From Streptomyces sp. 135 (GTDB lineage Bacteria; Actinomycetota; Actinomycetes; Streptomycetales; Streptomycetaceae), in contig NZ_CP075691.1 of NCBI RefSeq assembly GCF_020026305.1, positions 3,038,001-3,102,000 on the forward strand: 64,000 nucleotides of DNA, given 5' to 3'. A program made the position numbers and the translations under genes. The notes beneath the pieces were generated by a model that ran no database searches, was not told where the DNA came from, and saw only the letters and a program-made list of their open reading frames with translations. Positions 34,407 through 42,175 of the stretch are shown here, piece after piece (within the stretch, counting starts at the first letter, position 1; every line of letters starts with the position of its first letter).

Positions 34407-35345
34407 CTAGAGCAGCCCGACGGCGGTGTCGACCGCCCCCGCCACGTCCCCGTCGGGCGGATGGAGCAGCGCCCTGCCGACGACGAGGCCCCGCACGGTG
34501 GGCAGGCGCAGGGCGCCGCGCCACTTCTCGTACGCGGCATCCTGATCGTCCCCGATGTCCCCACCGAGCAGCACGGCCGGCAGGGTGGACGCCTCCATGA
34601 CCCGGGCCATGTCGTCGGGGTTCTCGGTGACGGGGACCTTCAGCCAGGTGTACGCGGAGCTCCCGCCGAGCCCCGAGGCGATGGCGATGGACGTGGTGAC
34701 GGCCTCGGCGCTCAGGTCGTTGCGGGGCGGTCCGGTGCCGTCCGGTCCCCCGCGGCGGGTCAGGAACGGCTCGACGAAGACCGGTATCCGCCGCTCCGCC
34801 ATGGCGTCGACGGCGCGCGCGGCCGAGTGCAGGGTGGTCAGGGAGCCGGGGTCGTCGTAGTCGACGCGCAGCAGCAGTTTGCCCGCGTCGAAGCCGAGCC
34901 GCGCGAGGTCCTCGGGGCGGTATCCGGTGAACCGGTCGTCCAGCTCGAAGGAGGCCCCGGCGAGGCCGCCGCGGTTCATCGACCCCATGGCGATCTTGCC
35001 GTCGAGGGCGCCGAGGAGCAGCAGGTCGTCGAGGATGTCGGCGGTGGCGAGCACGCCGTCGACCCCGGGACGCGAGAGCGCGAGGCAGAGCCGTTCGAGG
35101 AGGTCCCCGCGGTGGGCCATGGCGAACGGATCCCCGCCGACGCCGAGGGCCCCCCGGGCGGGGTGATCGGCGGCGATGATCAGCAACCGCCCCCGCTCCC
35201 CGAGAAGGGGCCGCCGCCCCCGCCGCGCGGCGGCTTCGGCGACGGCTTCGGGGTGGTGGGCACGGGTGCGGCTGAGGGCGGCGACATCGACGACTTGCCT
35301 CCGGCCGCCAGGATCCAGCCCGCGGTGCCCACGACCGGCGCTCAC
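34407..35345 (-). CDS. Class I aldolase, Cgl0158-like (probable deoxy-keto-gluconate-phosphate aldolase)
   Basis: A 312-residue protein beginning GTG 35345, overlapping the iolC stop by GTGA. It has a TIM-barrel pattern: LLIIAADHPARG near the N-terminus, KLLLRVDYDD, RIPVFVEPFL, and a C-terminal LVVGRALLHPPDGD phosphate-binding loop. I recognise it as the Cgl0158 family, often annotated deoxyribose-phosphate aldolase. Placed directly after iolC, it most likely cleaves 2-deoxy-5-keto-D-gluconate-6-phosphate to dihydroxyacetone phosphate and malonate semialdehyde, the step done by IolJ in Bacillus. The function is inferred from context; the family is moderately sure. Confidence 0.8.
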   Translation of the reverse strand: MSAGRGHRGLDPGGRRQVVDVAALSRTRAHHPEAVAEAAARRGRRPLLGERGRLLIIAADHPARGALGVGGDPFAMAHRGDLLERLCLALSRPGVDGVLATADILDDLLLLGALDGKIAMGSMNRGGLAGASFELDDRFTGYRPEDLARLGFDAGKLLLRVDYDDPGSLTTLHSAARAVDAMAERRIPVFVEPFLTRRGGPDGTGPPRNDLSAEAVTTSIAIASGLGGSSAYTWLKVPVTENPDDMARVMEASTLPAVLLGGDIGDDQDAAYEKWRGALRLPTVRGLVVGRALLHPPDGDVAGAVDTAVGLL

Positions 35346-36325
35346 AGCACAGCCCCCGCTTCCACCGCCGAGGCGACCTCGCCGGAAAACGGCATCGCGG
35401 ACGAACACTCCAGCCGCGAAGCCACGATCGCCCCCGCAGCGTTGGCGTACCGCATGATCCGCTCCAGCTCCCACCCCGCGAGCAGCCCATGACACAGCGC
35501 CCCGCCGAACGCGTCCCCCGCCCCGAGCCCGTTGAGTACCGTCACCGGCAGCGGCGGGACCTCGGCCGACTCCCCGGCGCGGTTCATCGCGAGGACGCCC
35601 TCGGGTCCCTGCTTGACGACGGCGAGTTCGACCCCGGCGTCGAGCAACGCCCCTGCCGCCGCCCGCGGTTCACGCTCCCCCGTGGCGATCTCCACCTCGT
35701 CGACGTTGCCGACGGCGACCGTGGCGTGCGCGAGGGCGGCGGCGTAGTGGGGCCGCGCCTCGGTGGGATCACCCCAGAACATGGGCCGCCAGTCGAGATC
35801 GAACACCGTGCGGCCGCCGGCCGACCGCGCGGCCAGCGCCGCCAGCGTCGCCGACCGGCTCGGCTCCGCGCAGAGCCCCGTCCCCGTCATCCAGAAGATC
35901 CGCGCCGCCCGGATGGCGTCCAGGTCGAGCTCGTCCTCGTACATCTCCAGGTCGGGTGCCTTGGGCAGCCGGTAGAAGTACAGCGGGAAGTCGTCCGGCG
36001 GGAAGATCTCGCAGAACGTCACGGGTGTCGGCAGCCCCGCGACGCCGCTCACCCAGCGGTCGTCGACCCCGAACTCCCGCAGCGCCCGGTGCAGATAGGC
36101 GCCGAAGGGGTCCTCGCCGGTGCGCGTGACGACGGCGGTCCGGCGGCCCAGGCGGGCCGCGGCGACCGCGACGTTGCTGGCCGAGCCGCCGAGGAACTTC
36201 CCGAACGTGGTGACGTCGGCGAGGGGCACCCCGCTCTGCAGCGGATAGAGGTCGACCCCGATCCGCCCCATGGTGATCACGTCGTACGGGTCTTTCGGGT
36301 CTGTCGGATCTGTCGGGTCCGTCAC
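35342..36325 (-). CDS. iolC: 5-dehydro-2-deoxygluconokinase
   Basis: A 327-residue PfkB-family kinase, start GTG 36325 with GAGAGGGAG upstream. The PfkB signature GLGAGDAFGGAL contains the catalytic Asp, and KFLGGSASNVAVAAARLG is the N-terminal substrate-binding motif. The first ten residues (DPT repeats) are low complexity. IolC phosphorylates 2-deoxy-5-keto-D-gluconate at C6. It is the first gene of the five-gene minus-strand iol operon and has a good vegetative promoter about 30 bases upstream. Confidence 0.94.
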   Translation of the reverse strand: MTDPTDPTDPKDPYDVITMGRIGVDLYPLQSGVPLADVTTFGKFLGGSASNVAVAAARLGRRTAVVTRTGEDPFGAYLHRALREFGVDDRWVSGVAGLPTPVTFCEIFPPDDFPLYFYRLPKAPDLEMYEDELDLDAIRAARIFWMTGTGLCAEPSRSATLAALAARSAGGRTVFDLDWRPMFWGDPTEARPHYAAALAHATVAVGNVDEVEIATGEREPRAAAGALLDAGVELAVVKQGPEGVLAMNRAGESAEVPPLPVTVLNGLGAGDAFGGALCHGLLAGWELERIMRYANAAGAIVASRLECSSAMPFSGEVASAVEAGAVL

Positions 36326-36356
36326 CCTGCACTCCCTCTCGGCGGCGCCTGCCCCA

Positions 36357-36386
36357 GGTCTAATCCCGCGCCACGAGCCCTGTCAA
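36357..36386 (-). promoter_or_regulatory. Vegetative-type promoter of the iolC operon
   Basis: On the minus strand TTGACA (36386-36381) and TAGACC (36362-36357) are separated by 18 bases, matching the HrdB-type consensus TTGAC-N16/18-TAGAPyT. Transcription would begin near 36350, about 25 bases before the iolC GTG. Confidence 0.7.
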
Positions 36387-36407
36387 CATTTTGTCCTTAC
36401 ATTCGGA
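36386..36407. promoter_or_regulatory. Candidate operator in the iolC-iolE intergenic region
   Basis: An A/T-rich island, ACATTTTGTCCTTACATT, with ACATT repeated directly and GTCC/GGAC flanking, abuts the iolC -35 box. Such islands are rare in this DNA, and the position would let one regulator control both divergent iol units. The binding protein is unknown; the adjacent AraC-type regulator is a candidate. Confidence 0.4.
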
Positions 36408-36451
36408 CCACTCCTTGACACTCTTCCGAGGCGGCCTGGAGGCTTGCCGAC

Positions 36452-37351
36452 ATGACGACGCTGTCTCGCATCCGGATCGGTTCGGCGCCCGACTCCTGGG
36501 GCGTGTGGTTTCCCGAGGACCCCCGGCAGGTCCCCTGGCGCCGCTTCCTCGACGAGGTCGCCGCGTCCGGCTACGAGTGGATCGAGCTCGGCCCGTACGG
36601 CTATCTGCCCACCGACCCGGCGGAACTGGCCGGTGAGACGGCCCGCCGCGGCCTCAAGGTCTCCGCGGGCACGGTCTTCACCGGCCTGCACCACGGACCC
36701 TCCGTCTGGGAGAAGACCTGGGCGCACGTCGCCGAGATCGCCGCCCTGACCCAGGCCATGGGCGCCGGACATCTCGTCGTCATCCCGTCCTTCTGGCGCG
36801 ACGACAAGACGGGCGTCGTCCTGGAGGACCGCACCCTGACCCCGGCGCAATGGCGCGAACTGACCACCCAGACCGAACGCCTGGCCCATGAGGTCCGCGA
36901 GCGGTACGGCCTGAAGGTCGTCGTCCACCCGCACGCGGACACCCACATCGACACCGAGGAGAACGTCACCCGCTTCCTCGACGCCACCGACTCCGGCCTC
37001 GTCTCGCTCTGCCTGGACACCGGGCACTACGCCTACTGCGGCGGCGACAGCGTCAAGCTCATCGAGACGTACGGCGAACGCATCGGCTATCTGCACCTCA
37101 AGCAGGTCGACCCGGAGATCCTCGCCGCCGTGCGCGCGGACGAGGTGCCGTTCGGGCCCGCCGTGGCCCGCGGCGTGATGTGCGAGCCGCCCGCCGGGGT
37201 GCCGGACCTCGGGCCCGTCCTCGCCGCGGCGCAGCGCCTGGACGTCGACCTCTTCGCGATCGTCGAGCAGGACATGTACCCGTGCCCGCCGGACAAGCCG
37301 CTGCCGATCGCCCGCCGCACCCGCGCCTTCCTGCGGTCGTGCGGAGCCTGA
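36452..37351 (+). CDS. iolE: Inosose dehydratase / TIM-barrel sugar isomerase
   Basis: A 299-residue TIM-barrel protein from ATG 36452. The opening IRIGSAPDSWGVWFP and GYEWIELGPYGYLPTDP are hallmarks of the IolE/MocC family, and metal ligands are visible as HPHADTHIDTEEN, LCLDTGHYAYCGGD and the late IVEQDM glutamate. IolE dehydrates scyllo-inosose (2-keto-myo-inositol) to the diketone used by IolD. It is transcribed divergently from the rest of the iol genes across a 126-base spacer and overlaps the AraC-type gene behind it. Confidence 0.9.
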   Translation: MTTLSRIRIGSAPDSWGVWFPEDPRQVPWRRFLDEVAASGYEWIELGPYGYLPTDPAELAGETARRGLKVSAGTVFTGLHHGPSVWEKTWAHVAEIAALTQAMGAGHLVVIPSFWRDDKTGVVLEDRTLTPAQWRELTTQTERLAHEVRERYGLKVVVHPHADTHIDTEENVTRFLDATDSGLVSLCLDTGHYAYCGGDSVKLIETYGERIGYLHLKQVDPEILAAVRADEVPFGPAVARGVMCEPPAGVPDLGPVLAAAQRLDVDLFAIVEQDMYPCPPDKPLPIARRTRAFLRSCGA

Positions 37352-38364
37352 GGACCCCCGGTACCGGCGCCCTGAGCACCCCCGAAGCCCTGCGGGCCCC
37401 GGACGTCCTGCGGGCCCCCGACGGGCGCTGGGAGATCGCCCTCGCGCACCCGCACCCCCGGCTGCGGCCCGGCGTGATCAGCTACCGCGGCACACGGCTC
37501 GCGCTGGCCGGGCCGCGGCGGCGCCTGGAGGTGCCGATCGGCGCGGTGACCCTGCTGCTCGGCTTCGGCCGGCCGGTGCGGATCTCGGGCCTCGAACGGC
37601 CGGGGCGCGCCGGGCCGGGCCGGCCGCCGGTCTCACTCGTCTCGGTCCTCTCCGGGCTCGGCACGACACCGGTGCTCGGCGAGCACGACGGCCATCTCGC
37701 GGGCATCGAGGTGCTCCTGATGCCATGGGCCGCGTTCACGCTCTTCGGCACCGCGCTGCACGAACTCGCCGACCGCACGCTCGACCCCGACGCGTTCGGC
37801 GTCCGGCCGGATCCGGGCCGCTGGGCGAGCGTGGCCGAGCTCGCGGACGCGCTGGGCGCGCTGCCCTCCTGGTCCGCTCGCTTCCATCTGCTGGACGAGG
37901 TGTTCGCCCGCTGGTCCGCGACGGGCCCGCCGCCCTCGGCGCGCACCGTGCGGGCCTGGGGCGAGCTCGTACGCTCCGGGGGCACCGCCCCGGTCGGCCG
38001 CCTCGCCGAGGCAGTCGGCTGGAGCGTACGCCAGTTGGAGAACCGCTTCCGGGAGCAGATCGGGATCGGGCCCAAGGCCGCGGCGCGGGTCCTGCGGCTT
38101 CAGCGGGCCCGCGGGATGCTCGCGGCCGGCCACGGCCAGGCCGAGACGGCGGCGGCCTGCGGCTATTACGACCAGGCCCATCTGAGCGGCGAGTTCAAGG
38201 CGCTGACGGGGTGTACGCCGCGCCAGTTCACGCGGGCGCGGCACGCGGCGTCCGCACCCGCGGCGGACCGGCTCGACGGGCAGCCCACGAGTCTGGTGCT
38301 CCCGGCCGGGGCCGGGCCCGCGGCGCCGAGTGCGCTTTTCTCCAAGACCGGAGGGCGGCGCTGA
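37339..38364 (+). CDS. AraC-family transcriptional regulator
   Basis: About 341 residues. I place the start at GTG 37339, which overlaps the iolE end by 13 bases; no ribosome-binding site is obvious and the true start could be a few codons later. The N-terminal 200 residues resemble an effector-binding domain (WEIALAHPHPRLRPGVISYRG...). The C-terminal 110 residues carry the double helix-turn-helix of AraC, with SVRQLENRFREQIGIGPK and the second helix pair ending in FKALTGCTPRQF. Overlap with iolE makes it a candidate regulator of inositol use; that is inference. Confidence 0.85.
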   Translation: MRSLRTPGTGALSTPEALRAPDVLRAPDGRWEIALAHPHPRLRPGVISYRGTRLALAGPRRRLEVPIGAVTLLLGFGRPVRISGLERPGRAGPGRPPVSLVSVLSGLGTTPVLGEHDGHLAGIEVLLMPWAAFTLFGTALHELADRTLDPDAFGVRPDPGRWASVAELADALGALPSWSARFHLLDEVFARWSATGPPPSARTVRAWGELVRSGGTAPVGRLAEAVGWSVRQLENRFREQIGIGPKAAARVLRLQRARGMLAAGHGQAETAAACGYYDQAHLSGEFKALTGCTPRQFTRARHAASAPAADRLDGQPTSLVLPAGAGPAAPSALFSKTGGRR

Positions 38365-38738
38365 CGGCACGCTGTGGCCCTTGGGCCAACTGCCGCGGGG
38401 GATCCCGCGACCCCCTCCGAGCCGGAAGCCGGAGGACCGCGGGGAAGCGGGTGGGCCGGACCCGGCGCAGCGGGCCCGGCCCACCTCGGCTTGCGCGCCG
38501 CACCCCGTGTCCACGCCGGATCACCGCCATGCGCATGCGTCTCTTCCGTCATAAACACTCTTTTCTTGTCACACATGTCACATGTGCGCGGATCTTGCGT
38601 CACAGGCAGTCGACAGCCGCCTTCCAGCGGTCACTCTGCGTCGTTCACGGGGCACAGGCTGAGTGATCGCCGCGCGTCGCGTCCAGTTCTCCCGTCGGCC
38701 CTCCGGCCGCCCTGGGCGCGCGCAGGGAGGTGCCACCT
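38365..38738. other. Intergenic region with an inverted repeat at 38572-38586
   Basis: No gene seen. CACATG (38572-38577) and CATGTG (38581-38586) form a perfect inverted repeat with three bases between, in an A/T-rich pocket (38550-38590) with nearby TGTCAC and GCGTCAC half-sites. It is probably the promoter/operator zone of the small HTH gene at 38739. Confidence 0.45.
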
Positions 38739-38936
38739 ATGACGGACCGCAGGCTCTGGTCGTACAAAGAGATCGCCGCGCACATCCGGGTGCAGCCCGA
38801 CACCGTGCGCTCCTATCGCAAGCACGGACTGCTGCCGGATCCCGACCACGTGGAGGGCGGCAAGCCCTACTGGTACGCCGACACCGTCCGCGCGTGGGTC
38901 GCGTCCCGCCCGGGCAACCGGGGACGCAGAGACTGA
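38739..38936 (+). CDS. Small MerR/excisionase-like helix-turn-helix protein
   Basis: A 65-residue protein from ATG 38739, with GGGAGG upstream at good spacing. LWSYKEIAAHIRVQPDTVRSYRKHGLLPDP is the winged helix-turn-helix of MerR/AlpA/Xis-type DNA-binding proteins, followed by the wing (KPYWYADTVRAWVASRP). No sensor or dimerisation domain is present. Small standalone proteins of this kind in Streptomyces (BldC is one) act as transcription regulators. It lies 134 bases before copZ, but nothing ties it to copper control. Confidence 0.8.
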   Translation: MTDRRLWSYKEIAAHIRVQPDTVRSYRKHGLLPDPDHVEGGKPYWYADTVRAWVASRPGNRGRRD

Positions 38937-38963
38937 GGCCGCGACCGGAACCGCGTTGGAGAA

Positions 38964-38980
38964 ATACCCCCTAGGGGTAT
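38964..38980 (+). promoter_or_regulatory. CsoR-type copper operator
   Basis: ATACCCCCTAGGGGTAT is a 17-bp palindrome (ATACCCC-CTA-GGGGTAT) and matches the G-tract palindromes bound by CsoR repressors upstream of copZ/copA genes. It lies about 90 bases before copZ. Copper binding to CsoR would release it and derepress the pair. The csoR gene itself is not in this window. Confidence 0.85.
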
Positions 38981-39070
38981 AGTGTGGTGTGTGTCAGGGG
39001 GTCCCGGGACTCCGGGGTCCCCTCCTGCACGTAACGTCGCATACGTCACAAGCCTCCCGAGGAGAACGAC

Positions 39071-39394
39071 ATGAGCGCCCAGACCGAGCTCCCGCAGGCC
39101 GCGTCCGAGACGACCGGCTCCTGCTGCTCCCCCAGCGGTTCCTGCCACTCCGGCGGCGCGGCCGAGGCGCCGCAGGGTGCCGTCACCACGGTGTACGAGG
39201 TGAAGGGCATGACCTGCGGCCACTGCGAGGGCGCCGTCTCCGCCGAGATCTCCGAGATCGCGGGAGTCAGCTCCGTTCAGGCCGTGGCCGCCTCCGGCCT
39301 GGTGACCGTCGTCTCCGAGGCCGCCCTCGACGAGGCCGCGGTGCGCGCCGCGGTCGACGAGGCGGGTTACGAGCTCGTCGGCGTCAAGGCCTGA
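39071..39394 (+). CDS. copZ: Copper chaperone (heavy-metal-associated domain)
   Basis: A 107-residue cytosolic protein with one HMA domain; the metal site GMTCGHC is at residues 46-52 (C49, C52). Unlike most 68-70-residue CopZ proteins it has a 38-residue N-terminal extension with SCCSPSGSCHSGG (Cys18, Cys19, Cys25), which could bind extra Cu(I). It should deliver Cu(I) to the CopA ATPase encoded 94 bases downstream. Both lie behind the CsoR-type operator. Confidence 0.93.
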   Translation: MSAQTELPQAASETTGSCCSPSGSCHSGGAAEAPQGAVTTVYEVKGMTCGHCEGAVSAEISEIAGVSSVQAVAASGLVTVVSEAALDEAAVRAAVDEAGYELVGVKA

Positions 39395-39488
39395 GGCCCC
39401 GGGCCCCGTGGTTTCGGGCCCTGTGGTCTCGGCACCGACACCACAGGGCCCGCCACCACGTCCCGCCGGGAAGTAGTACCAAGGAGGC

Positions 39489-41768
39489 ATGACCGAAGTC
39501 TCCGAAGTCGAACTCGCCGTCGGCGGGATGACCTGCGCCTCCTGCTCGTCCCGCATCGAGAAGAAGCTGAACCGCGTGGAGGGCGTGACCGCCTCGGTCA
39601 ACCTCGCCACCGAGAAGGCCAAGGTCTCGTACGCCGACGGAGTCGAGGTCGCCCAGCTGATCGCCCTGGTCGAGAAGCTGGGCTACACGGCCGAGGAGAT
39701 CCTCCCGCCCCCGCCGGAACCGGAGCGGACCCCGGGGGCCGCGGCGGCCGACGGCTCCGCGCCCCCGACCACCGCCGACATCACCGAGCCCGACACGCTG
39801 CGGCAGCGCCTGACCGTCTCCGCGGTCCTCTCCCTGCCCGTGGTGCTGCTCGCGATGGTCCCCGCCCTCCAGTTCGACAACTGGCAGTGGCTCTCGCTGA
39901 CCCTCGCCGCGCCCGTCGTCGTCTGGGGCGGCCTACCCTTCCACCGGGCGGCGTTCACCAACCTCCGGCACGGCGCGGCGACCATGGACACGCTCGTCTC
40001 GGTCGGCACGCTCGCCGCCTTCGGCTGGTCGCTGTGGGCGCTCTTCCTCGGGGACGCCGGGATGCCCGGGATGCGCCATGGCTTCGGCTTCACGGCCTCG
40101 CCGGGGGACGGCGCCTCGGCCATCTATCTCGAAGTCGCCTCCGGCGTCGTCACGTTCATCCTGCTCGGCCGCTGGCTGGAGGCCCGCGCCAAGCGGCGGG
40201 CCGGCTCCGCCCTGCGGGCCCTGCTCGAACTGGGCGCCAAGGACGTCACCGTGCTGCGCGACGGCGCGGAGGAGCGGATCCCGGTCGGGCGGCTGGCCGT
40301 CGGCGACCGTTTCGTCGTACGCCCCGGAGAGACCGTCGCGACCGACGGCACCGTCGTCGAGGGCGCGTCCGCGGTCGACGCCTCGACGCTGACCGGTGAG
40401 TCCGTGCCGGTCGACGTCGGCGTCGGCGACGCCGTCACGGGGGCGACCGTGAACGCCTCGGGGCGCCTGGTGGTGCGGGCCACGCGGGTGGGCGCCGACA
40501 CCCAACTGGCGCGCATGGCACGGCTCGTGGCGGACGCACAGACCGGCAAGGCCCAGGCGCAGCGCCTCGCCGACCGCGTCGCCGGGGTCTTCGTGCCGGT
40601 GGTCCTGCTCATCGCGGTCGGCACGCTCGCCGGCTGGCTGGGCGCCACGGGTGACGTGACGGCCGCGTTCACGGCCGCCGTCGCCGTACTGATCATCGCC
40701 TGCCCGTGCGCGCTGGGCCTCGCCACCCCGACGGCCCTCATGGTCGGCACCGGGCGCGGCGCCCAGCTCGGCATCCTCATCAAGGGCCCCGAGGTGCTGG
40801 AGTCCACGCGCCGCGTCGACACCGTCGTCCTGGACAAGACGGGGACGGTGACCACGGGCCGCATGGAGCTGAAGGACGCGTACGCCGCCGGGGAGACGGA
40901 CGAGAAGGAGCTGCTGCGCCTCGCGGGCGCCCTGGAGCACGCCTCCGAGCACCCCGTCGCCCGGGCCGTGGCGGCTGGCGCCGCCGAGCGCCTCGGCACC
41001 GCCGTCGGCCAGTTGCCGACGCCCCAGGGGTTCGAGAACGTCGCCGGGTACGGCGTGCGCGGCACGGTGGACGGGCACGAGGTGCTGGCGGGGCGCGAGC
41101 GGCTCCTGGTCCAGGCCGGTGTCACCGGCCTGGACGCGCTGAGCGCGCTGCGCGAGGAGGCGGAGGCCGCCGGGCACACGTCCGTGCTGGTCGCCTGGGA
41201 CGGCGTCGCGCGCGGCGTGCTCACGGTCGCCGACGCCCTGAAGGAGACGAGCCCTCAGGCGGTGCGCGAGCTGCGGGCGCTCGGCCTGACGCCGGTGCTG
41301 CTCACCGGCGACAACAGGACCGTCGCCGACGCCGTGGCGCGGGCGGTGGGGATCGCGCCCGACGCCGTGTACGCGGAGGTCCTGCCCGAGGAGAAGGTCG
41401 ACGTCGTGACGAGGCTGCGCGACGAGGGCCGGGTCGTGGCGATGGTCGGGGACGGGGTGAACGACGCGGCGGCGCTGGCCACGGCCGATCTGGGCCTGGC
41501 GATGGGCACCGGCACCGACGTGGCGATCGAGGCGAGCGACCTGACGCTGGTGCGCGGGGACTTGCGGGTCGCGGCCGATGCCATCAGGCTCTCCCGCAGA
41601 ACTCTCGCCACCATCAAGGGCAATCTCTGCTGGGCCTTCGGCTACAACCTGGCCGCGCTGCCGCTGGCGGCGGCCGGGCTCCTGAATCCGATGATCGCGG
41701 GCGCCGCGATGGCGTTCTCCTCGGTCTTCGTGGTCACGAACAGCCTGCGTCTGCGAGCGTTCTCATAA
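39489..41768 (+). CDS. copA: Copper-exporting P1B-type ATPase
   Basis: A 759-residue P-type ATPase at ATG 39489 with AAGGAGG upstream. Order: one N-terminal HMA domain with GMTCASC (C16, C19), eight predicted membrane helices, the actuator loop TGES, the Cu(I) site CPC (C405, C407) in helix 6, phosphorylated Asp449 in DKTGT, the HP motif SEHPVA and the GDGVNDAAAL hinge. It pumps Cu(I) out of the cytoplasm using ATP, partnered by CopZ. All key residues are present. Confidence 0.96.
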   Translation: MTEVSEVELAVGGMTCASCSSRIEKKLNRVEGVTASVNLATEKAKVSYADGVEVAQLIALVEKLGYTAEEILPPPPEPERTPGAAAADGSAPPTTADITEPDTLRQRLTVSAVLSLPVVLLAMVPALQFDNWQWLSLTLAAPVVVWGGLPFHRAAFTNLRHGAATMDTLVSVGTLAAFGWSLWALFLGDAGMPGMRHGFGFTASPGDGASAIYLEVASGVVTFILLGRWLEARAKRRAGSALRALLELGAKDVTVLRDGAEERIPVGRLAVGDRFVVRPGETVATDGTVVEGASAVDASTLTGESVPVDVGVGDAVTGATVNASGRLVVRATRVGADTQLARMARLVADAQTGKAQAQRLADRVAGVFVPVVLLIAVGTLAGWLGATGDVTAAFTAAVAVLIIACPCALGLATPTALMVGTGRGAQLGILIKGPEVLESTRRVDTVVLDKTGTVTTGRMELKDAYAAGETDEKELLRLAGALEHASEHPVARAVAAGAAERLGTAVGQLPTPQGFENVAGYGVRGTVDGHEVLAGRERLLVQAGVTGLDALSALREEAEAAGHTSVLVAWDGVARGVLTVADALKETSPQAVRELRALGLTPVLLTGDNRTVADAVARAVGIAPDAVYAEVLPEEKVDVVTRLRDEGRVVAMVGDGVNDAAALATADLGLAMGTGTDVAIEASDLTLVRGDLRVAADAIRLSRRTLATIKGNLCWAFGYNLAALPLAAAGLLNPMIAGAAMAFSSVFVVTNSLRLRAFS

Positions 41769-41824
41769 GCTCTTCACAGGACCGTTTCAGCATCCTCACG
41801 CAGGTGCGTAGATCCCCATATCGG

Positions 41825-41859
41825 GTCTCTTGCGCATGTTCGCGACATATGCAAGAGAC
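41825..41859 (+). promoter_or_regulatory. Long hairpin downstream of copA
   Basis: GTCTCTTGC (41825-41833) pairs with GCAAGAGAC (41851-41859), and ATGT pairs with ACAT inside, giving one long stem with a small internal loop. It starts 57 bases after the copA stop and could be its terminator, but it belongs to a cluster of four inverted repeats. Confidence 0.6.
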
Positions 41860-41862
41860 GCA

Positions 41863-41875
41863 GATCACAGTGATC
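41863..41875. promoter_or_regulatory. Perfect 13-base palindrome (operator-like)
   Basis: GATCACAGTGATC has 6-bp arms around a central A. It sits between the long hairpin and the twin TTGGGG hairpins. Candidate protein-binding site; no cognate regulator identified. Confidence 0.4.
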
Positions 41876-41921
41876 CGAACGTAACCATCTTGGGGGGTCG
41901 CGAGTCTAATGGGACGATGCC

Positions 41922-41977
41922 AGAAGATGTCTTGGGGGACGTCTTCTGACATCAGAGGACATCTTGGGGGATGTCCT
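41922..41977 (+). repeat. Twin hairpins with identical TTGGGG loops
   Basis: Hairpin one: AGAAGATGTC (41922-41931), loop TTGGGG, GACGTCTTCT (41938-41947). Hairpin two: AGGACATC (41956-41963), loop TTGGGG, GATGTCCT (41970-41977). The two share their core (GA-T/C-GTC) in inverted order. A third CATCTTGGGG occurs at 41887-41896. The remainder of 41769-42113 has no gene I can support; a short open frame exists after hairpin two but lacks protein-like features. Confidence 0.7.
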
Positions 41978-42113
41978 TGGCATGCGTTGGCCGGGGCACG
42001 TGCGTCGGGGAGCTTTGAGCGGCCCTCCCGTCAGTACGCGTCCCGGCAGACCGCAGGGCAACCACAGACGCCCGGCCGGATCCCGTGGGGGGAATCCGCA
42101 CCGGGAAAAAGGG

Positions 42114-42159
42114 AAGCGCCCCGACCGTCGACCCGTGGGGGATCGACGGCGGGGCGCTT
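42114..42159 (-). terminator. Terminator of the citrate synthase gene
   Basis: AAGCGCCCCGACCGTCGA (42114-42131) pairs with TCGACGGCGGGGCGCTT (42143-42159), leaving one unpaired A, around an 11-base loop, 17 bases after the citrate synthase stop. On minus it is followed by CCCTTTTTCCC, a short T tract. Confidence 0.88.
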
Positions 42160-42175
42160 TCCGCTTGGTAGGCGC

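Noticed and set aside
36270..36325. DPT-repeat-encoding stretch at the iolC start as a sequence repeat of interest
   Set aside because: Only two to three short units; it is an ordinary low-complexity N-terminus.
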